DNA of 64,000 nt from Silene latifolia. Taxonomy: Eukaryota > Streptophyta > Magnoliopsida > Caryophyllales > Caryophyllaceae. Location: the NCBI RefSeq assembly GCF_048544455.1, contig NC_133534.1, positions 32,564,217 through 32,628,216 on the forward strand, in the 5' to 3' direction. Positions 59,698 through 64,000 of the stretch are shown piece after piece. Within the stretch, counting starts at the first letter, position 1; each line of letters opens with the position of its first letter. The position numbers and the translations under genes were made by a program. The notes beneath the pieces were generated by a model. The model saw nothing but the letters and a program-made list of their open reading frames with translations, was not told the origin of the DNA and did not search any database.

Positions 59698-62219
59698 CTC
59701 CATTAAAGTACAAAATTCTAAATTACACAAGAACCCATCAAAGAATCCCTCAAAAAGTTGACATAAATTCAAATAGAAAGTTAATGAACGAGTCATTGCA
59801 TTGTAAAAAAAAAATAGATTACAAAGTAACTGCTTTAATCTGCGAAATTAGTTTCGGTATTGTTCTTGGACTCGCTTCATCGGTAATTGCTTAATCAAGA
59901 CGGATTAGTAATTGCCTTATGACCTCCATTAATGAAGCTTAACAAAACTTGTGAACTTGAAATAAGCGATTATAGGCAGTAGTTTTGCTGTTTTGAAAAT
60001 TTCCAGCATTATTGAATGAGGAAGTTATGAAACAATTGCTTATAGTTGATGCAGTTTTCAAATAATACAGTTGTCGTATTGTCTTCTCCGATTCGGATGC
60101 AATTTAATAGCTGGAACTGCTGGGTGTATGAGCTGAAAAGAATTGTTTATGCTGCTGTTTTAATTAGTTTGAGTGCAGCTGCTGCATTCTGGTTTTTCTC
60201 CTTGATTACTGATTTAATGATATCTCTGTTTTTTGGAAGTAGATGTGGCCATGTCAGTATGTACTGTTGGTTGTTTACCGGAGACAGTTTAGGTTTCTAT
60301 ACTTCTTTTTTGCTGATTTAGAGTTCCCAGTTTCCAGTTATTCTGAAGTGGCTTTATGAAATGTTTATGGTGTATTTTAGTTTACTTTTAGAATATGGGT
60401 TTGTTGTTGGTGGTGTTCATTTTTTGAGACCGAATATTTGCAGGTAACCAAAAGGTGTTCCTTGGGTGCGATATAATCGCGTGTACAAGAATATGCAGAT
60501 AAACATTGTACAACCTGGGAAAGATCCAGCATTAGGTAAGCATATTTTTATGATCAAGCTATATTGTTTATTCTCATGAAAAATCATTCATCAGACTATC
60601 ATAGTTTTTGAGAACCAAAGACCTATTCTTCCTGACATTGATTCAATACCCTGCGTCTTTTCGAACTAAAGGCTGGAGCTTTTGAGGCTCTTGGATGATT
60701 ATGTATATGAAACAGAATATAAATTAGTAGTTCTCCTAAAGCCTAACATGTTTGATGACATCGCTAAGCAGACTAATGTTAATTCTATGATAGAAGACTA
60801 CCCATTCCTGTGAGTATCTAAGCTTCTCCTTGTGAAAGTCTTGTTAGTCTTTCAAGATTCCTCTTCCTTCTGCACTGGATGACTTCTTTCAATGTGTCAT
60901 GCATTGTTGTACGCCAAATACTGTTGCTGATGCTAATGATAATATTAAACGTGGTGGCGCTATGGTAGCATCTATTTCCCTGGGTGTTTTCTTGAAACTT
61001 GCAATGACTCAAACAATTACAATGAAATGGCTATATGTGGAAGCCTTGCCATTATTAGATTCTTAGGCTTTCTTATATCATAATTCTTAACTTTCTCATG
61101 ACTGACTGTTTATACTGCGAGTAACTACGTACTTACGAACCTTTTTTGTCGTTCAAACTGCCAGTTTATATTCTGTTCTTGTTGTCGGATTTGCTCCATG
61201 GTATGTCATGTACGAATGTAGGATACTTTCAGTTGGGTGTCCGTTTGAACTCAGAATAACTTGGTTATGGTCTAAATGCTGGTTTTGGCTGGGAAGTTGA
61301 TTCCGTTGGCAAGTCATGCTTCGTCTATGCATTTCCGACTTTTGCAAGATTTCCTCATGTTTTATTTTTGAATTTGCGTGGTCTGTCTTGTTCAGGTTTT
61401 TGATTTATATGGGGTTGGACTACGACAGGCATGCTTTACATCCAACATGGTGCACGCGTTAAGTTTGAAGGTAATGGTGACTGCAACAAATCCTGCAAAA
61501 TTTGATCACTGCAGACGGGTAAAAAAAGATTAGTTGATTAAATTAGATTTGAATTTCAATCTCCACTTTTCTAAGTGGGCAGCTCGAGAAGTTAATATTA
61601 AAGCCGTAGAAAAATTTTGCTTAGTTTTTTTTTGTTACATAACATGTATTCACAATCTTCTGACAGTAATTGTCAAGGATCAGATGCTTATCATTGCTGC
61701 AGACCATTCTACTCTTATAGCAGTTTGCGCATGTAATGACGCCGACAATTTTTTTCTTAATACTAAACTTTTTCCTGATATCTTAGACAAGGAAATTGTC
61801 AACTGGTGATTCTTTGGACATGTCCCCACACGATGAAGCGTCTATCAGTGCAAATGAGGCTACTGTCAAAGATATGGAGGTAACCTGTTTCAGAGAACCT
61901 TGATTAATTAGTTCTTGATTGGCGAGCTCTTTATACACAAACTTCTTATTTATATCTTTATTTTAATTTACCGTGTACTTGATTGCCGCTGTTGCTTATG
62001 TTGCTGAAAGTCCCGGTTATTTTTCTAAAGGCTGTGACCGATATTATTGATGGCGATAGGCCCTCTGCAGAGGAGTTCATGCAAAATTTGACTGACGTTA
62101 CAGCTTCTTTGGACTTGACTGTTGCTAAAGTTATCGATTTTGTCGATGGGAAATGCATCGCTGAACTCTGAAGTTTCCCTTGGCTACCATTCCTTACAAT
62201 TCTTTCAGGCACACAAAGG
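59698..62219 (+). pseudogene. Exon-like fragments of an unidentified gene
   Basis: Several short stretches look like exons on the plus strand but do not form one frame. 60060-60320 encodes a hydrophobic, membrane-like stretch with YAAVLISLSAAAAFWFF. Near 60455-60535 a segment reads RVYKNMQINIVQPGKDPAL and is followed by GTAAGC. 60690-60810 reads LDDYVYETEYKLVVLLKPN and ends before GTGAGT. About 60900-61010, 61640-61810 (VKDQMLIIAADHS) and 62030-62171 (DRPSAEEFMQNLTDVTASLD, then TGA) follow. I do not recognise the family. Stops between and inside fragments suggest a pseudogene, though sparse exons in a real gene cannot be excluded. Confidence 0.3.
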
Positions 62220-62513
62220 GTGTGTTTGGATAGCGAAAGTGGAGGGAAAGAGAGGGGAGGGGGAAGGAGGGAAGAGAAAGGGAGGGAAAGGAAGGGGAGG
62301 GTAAATGGGGTGTGGGTGTTTGGATACAAGTTCCTTTCAAATCTTGCCTATTGTGGAGAGATTTTGATTTGCCTTGGAGGAGGGAAAATGGATCCCTCCA
62401 AATCTCTCCCCCTCCATTTCCTTCCACTCTAATTTTCTATCCAAACAAAGGATTTTAAATCCCCTACTCTCTCTCCCTTTCTTTTCCCTCCAAATCCTCC
62501 AATCCAAACACAC
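62220..62513. mobile_element. MITE with GTGTGTTTGGAT ends
   Basis: The 294-bp segment starts GTGTGTTTGGATAG and ends with the inverted CAATCCAAACACAC. The left arm is G/A-rich (GGGAGGG repeats), and the right arm is the complementary C/T-rich sequence, so the whole can fold back. Target duplication not clear; family unassigned, hAT- or Harbinger-like. Confidence 0.65.
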
Positions 62514-63260
62514 TGTATAACACTTACCTCATAGCATAAATTCTGGTGGTCCAATTAAGAAGTTGCAGAATGCAAACTGGGTGTTCATCCTCAATTTTGC
62601 CCTACTTAACTATAGTAAATAAGTAATATGATAAATGGAATCGTTTTTTTTTTTTGTCATGTTCCTTTGCCAAACTTCAAATTTCTTCTAGTTGTGTTCA
62701 TTGCAGTATTGAACTTCTAATGGAAAATGCCTCTTTTAAGCTAGTATCCTGATAAAAAGAAAATGCTCCTGGCAGCGTTAATTGTTGACGGGATTTTGTA
62801 CTTGGGTTATAGGTTCGATCCTGAAGGGCGTTACCGGCCAATCCCATATTTTAGAATGCATTTTCTTCGAGTCATATGATTGATGCCTCTTCAATTTTAC
62901 TGGTATAACCGAGTACTTCTGACATAAATTGTTCCAAAATGATTTTGGAGGCGATTTTTAGTTGGAAATTAGCTCGATTACTGGTGACGCGAACAAATTA
63001 GATTACTGAATGAAAGATTATTAGTAGAGCAAAAGGTATGCTTCTTAACTACTCTCCATTTGATTATACATTCTTTACAAGAATGAGCACCTAAATATAC
63101 CTCTACCATTTCCCCCCACAATAAATGCTTTTCAAGAATGTTATTTAATTTCTCTACTCTCTTTAATGGACATTATGCAATAGGATATATACAGTTGAAT
63201 TGTTTGCAGGGATCAACTATATCTGCAGTCTAATCTTTAGAAGATCAAAATTTCGATTAA
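62514..63260. promoter_or_regulatory. Upstream region of the polyketide synthase gene
   Basis: AT-rich, TE-free as far as can be seen. A TATA-like GATATATAC is near 63184, about 75 bp before the ATG. No other regulatory element was identified. Confidence 0.4.
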
Positions 63261-64000
63261 ATGGGGTTCGAAAACATCAAACTTAATGGCATGGGGAAGA
63301 AGCCAACTCCCGGAAAAGCAACTGTTCTATCTCTTGGTAAAGGTTTCCCTCATACACTTGTGATGCAGGAGTTTCTAGTTGATGGCTACTTCAAGAACAC
63401 CAATTGCGACGATCCTGAGCTCAAGCAGAAGTTAACTCGGCTATGTACTTTCTCTACTCTTTTTCTTTCCTGATTTGCACCCATATGAGTATCTCAACAT
63501 CATTTTCAGAATTATTGATACAGAATATTGTTTGACAATTTTGTGTAATTTTGTAGGTAAGACAACAACTGTGAAAACAAGATATGTGGTAATGTCGGAC
63601 GAGATTCTAAAGAAATGTCCAGAGCTAGCAATGGCAGGCCAAGCCACAGTAAAACAAAGACTAGACATCTGCAACGACGCTGTAACGGAGATGGCAATTG
63701 ACGCCTCAAAAGCCTGCATCTCAGATTGGGGCAGACCCATTTCAGACATAACCCACTTGGTTTATGTGTCCTCCAGTGAGGCTCGTTTACCCGGTGGTGA
63801 TCTCTACCTTGCTAAAGGGCTTGGGCTGAGTCCCGAGACAAACCGAGTCATGCTTTACTTTTCTGGGTGCTCTGGTGGGGTGGCTGGCCTTAGAGTGGCC
63901 AAGGACATTGCAGAAAACAACCCTGGTAGCAGGGTGCTATTAGCCACTTCTGAAACAACCATAATTGGATTCAAGCCACCGAACCCTGACAGACCATATG
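63261..64000 (+). CDS. Anther-type polyketide synthase (LAP6/PKSA-like), 3' end beyond the window
   Basis: Type III polyketide synthase of the chalcone synthase superfamily. Exon 1 is 63261-63444 and exon 2 runs from 63557 to the edge. The single 112-bp intron (GTACTT to TTGTAG) splits a Cys codon (T|GT), the conserved intron position of this family. Exon 1 encodes ATVLSLGKGFPHTLVMQEFL. Exon 2 encodes KTTTVKTRYVVMSDEILKK, RPISDITHLVYVSSSEARLP, the catalytic-Cys segment LYFSGCSGGVAGLRVAK and TTIIGFKPP. The wording resembles Arabidopsis LAP6/PKSA more than LAP5/PKSB. Those enzymes make tetraketide alpha-pyrones from fatty acyl-CoA in the tapetum for pollen-wall sporopollenin. About 210 of roughly 390 residues are visible; the catalytic His and Asn would lie beyond the edge. 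No break is seen. Confidence 0.92.
63445..63556 (+). other. Intron of the polyketide synthase gene
   Basis: GTACTT donor and TTTTGTAG acceptor, 112 bp, T-rich, phase 1 within a Cys codon. The conserved position in the chalcone synthase family supports it. Confidence 0.9.

Noticed and set aside
60046-60321. A free-standing 91-residue membrane protein
   Set aside because: The start lies in intron-like sequence, and the segment fits better as part of a broken exon series; no family was recognised.

Overview
This is plant nuclear DNA: AT-rich, intron-bearing and almost entirely transposable elements (TEs), with one clear host gene entering at the right edge. That gene is a LAP6/PKSA-type anther polyketide synthase and points to a flowering plant. 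The TE assemblage (SIRE, Ale and Tat/Athila LTR elements, CACTA, Helitron, hAT, Stowaway) fits a eudicot, possibly Caryophyllales, but that placement is only an impression.

Layout: 1-5801 is the 5' part of a minus-strand SIRE-like Ty1/copia element (LTR, primer site, gag, protease-integrase) cut by the window edge. 5802-12824 is AT-rich and holds several Helitron-type ends and diverged repeats. 12828-28707 is a CACTA transposon with a 3-bp target duplication. Inside it sit two related TIR elements in TA microsatellites (13779-15464 and 15573-20165) and a minus-strand Athila-like LTR element (20655-28387, 5-bp duplication). Removing these leaves only about 1.7 kb of CACTA. 28711-34270 is AT-rich DNA with a hAT-type MITE, tandem repeats and a long-TIR foldback element.

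34271-52490 is a three-level nest. A decayed minus-strand copia polymerase is split by a 16.6-kb plus-strand Tat-lineage element (35287-51873). That element keeps gag and a broken protease but no polymerase. It also has a 54-bp tandem array related to its own gag and an antisense gene with its own TATA box. Inside it lies a minus-strand copia element (38337-46644, duplication gcgga). 52557-54457 holds MITEs and a second foldback copy. 54679-59692 is a recent Ale-like copia element with two 220-bp LTRs in which I saw no difference and with unusual TA...CA ends. 59698-63260 has exon-like fragments of an unidentified, probably broken gene and a MITE. 63261 to the end is the polyketide synthase gene.

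The most unusual pattern is that several unrelated elements each carry their own short palindrome, scattered through LTRs, leaders and even coding sequence. In the Athila-like element nearly every site is a pair of GGTCGATCGACC-type palindromes starting exactly 21 bp apart. In the inner copia leader the same CGATCGA core forms an array at spacings of about 20 and 30 bp, roughly whole DNA turns. The SIRE element has its own ACAGTC/GACTGT inverted repeats.
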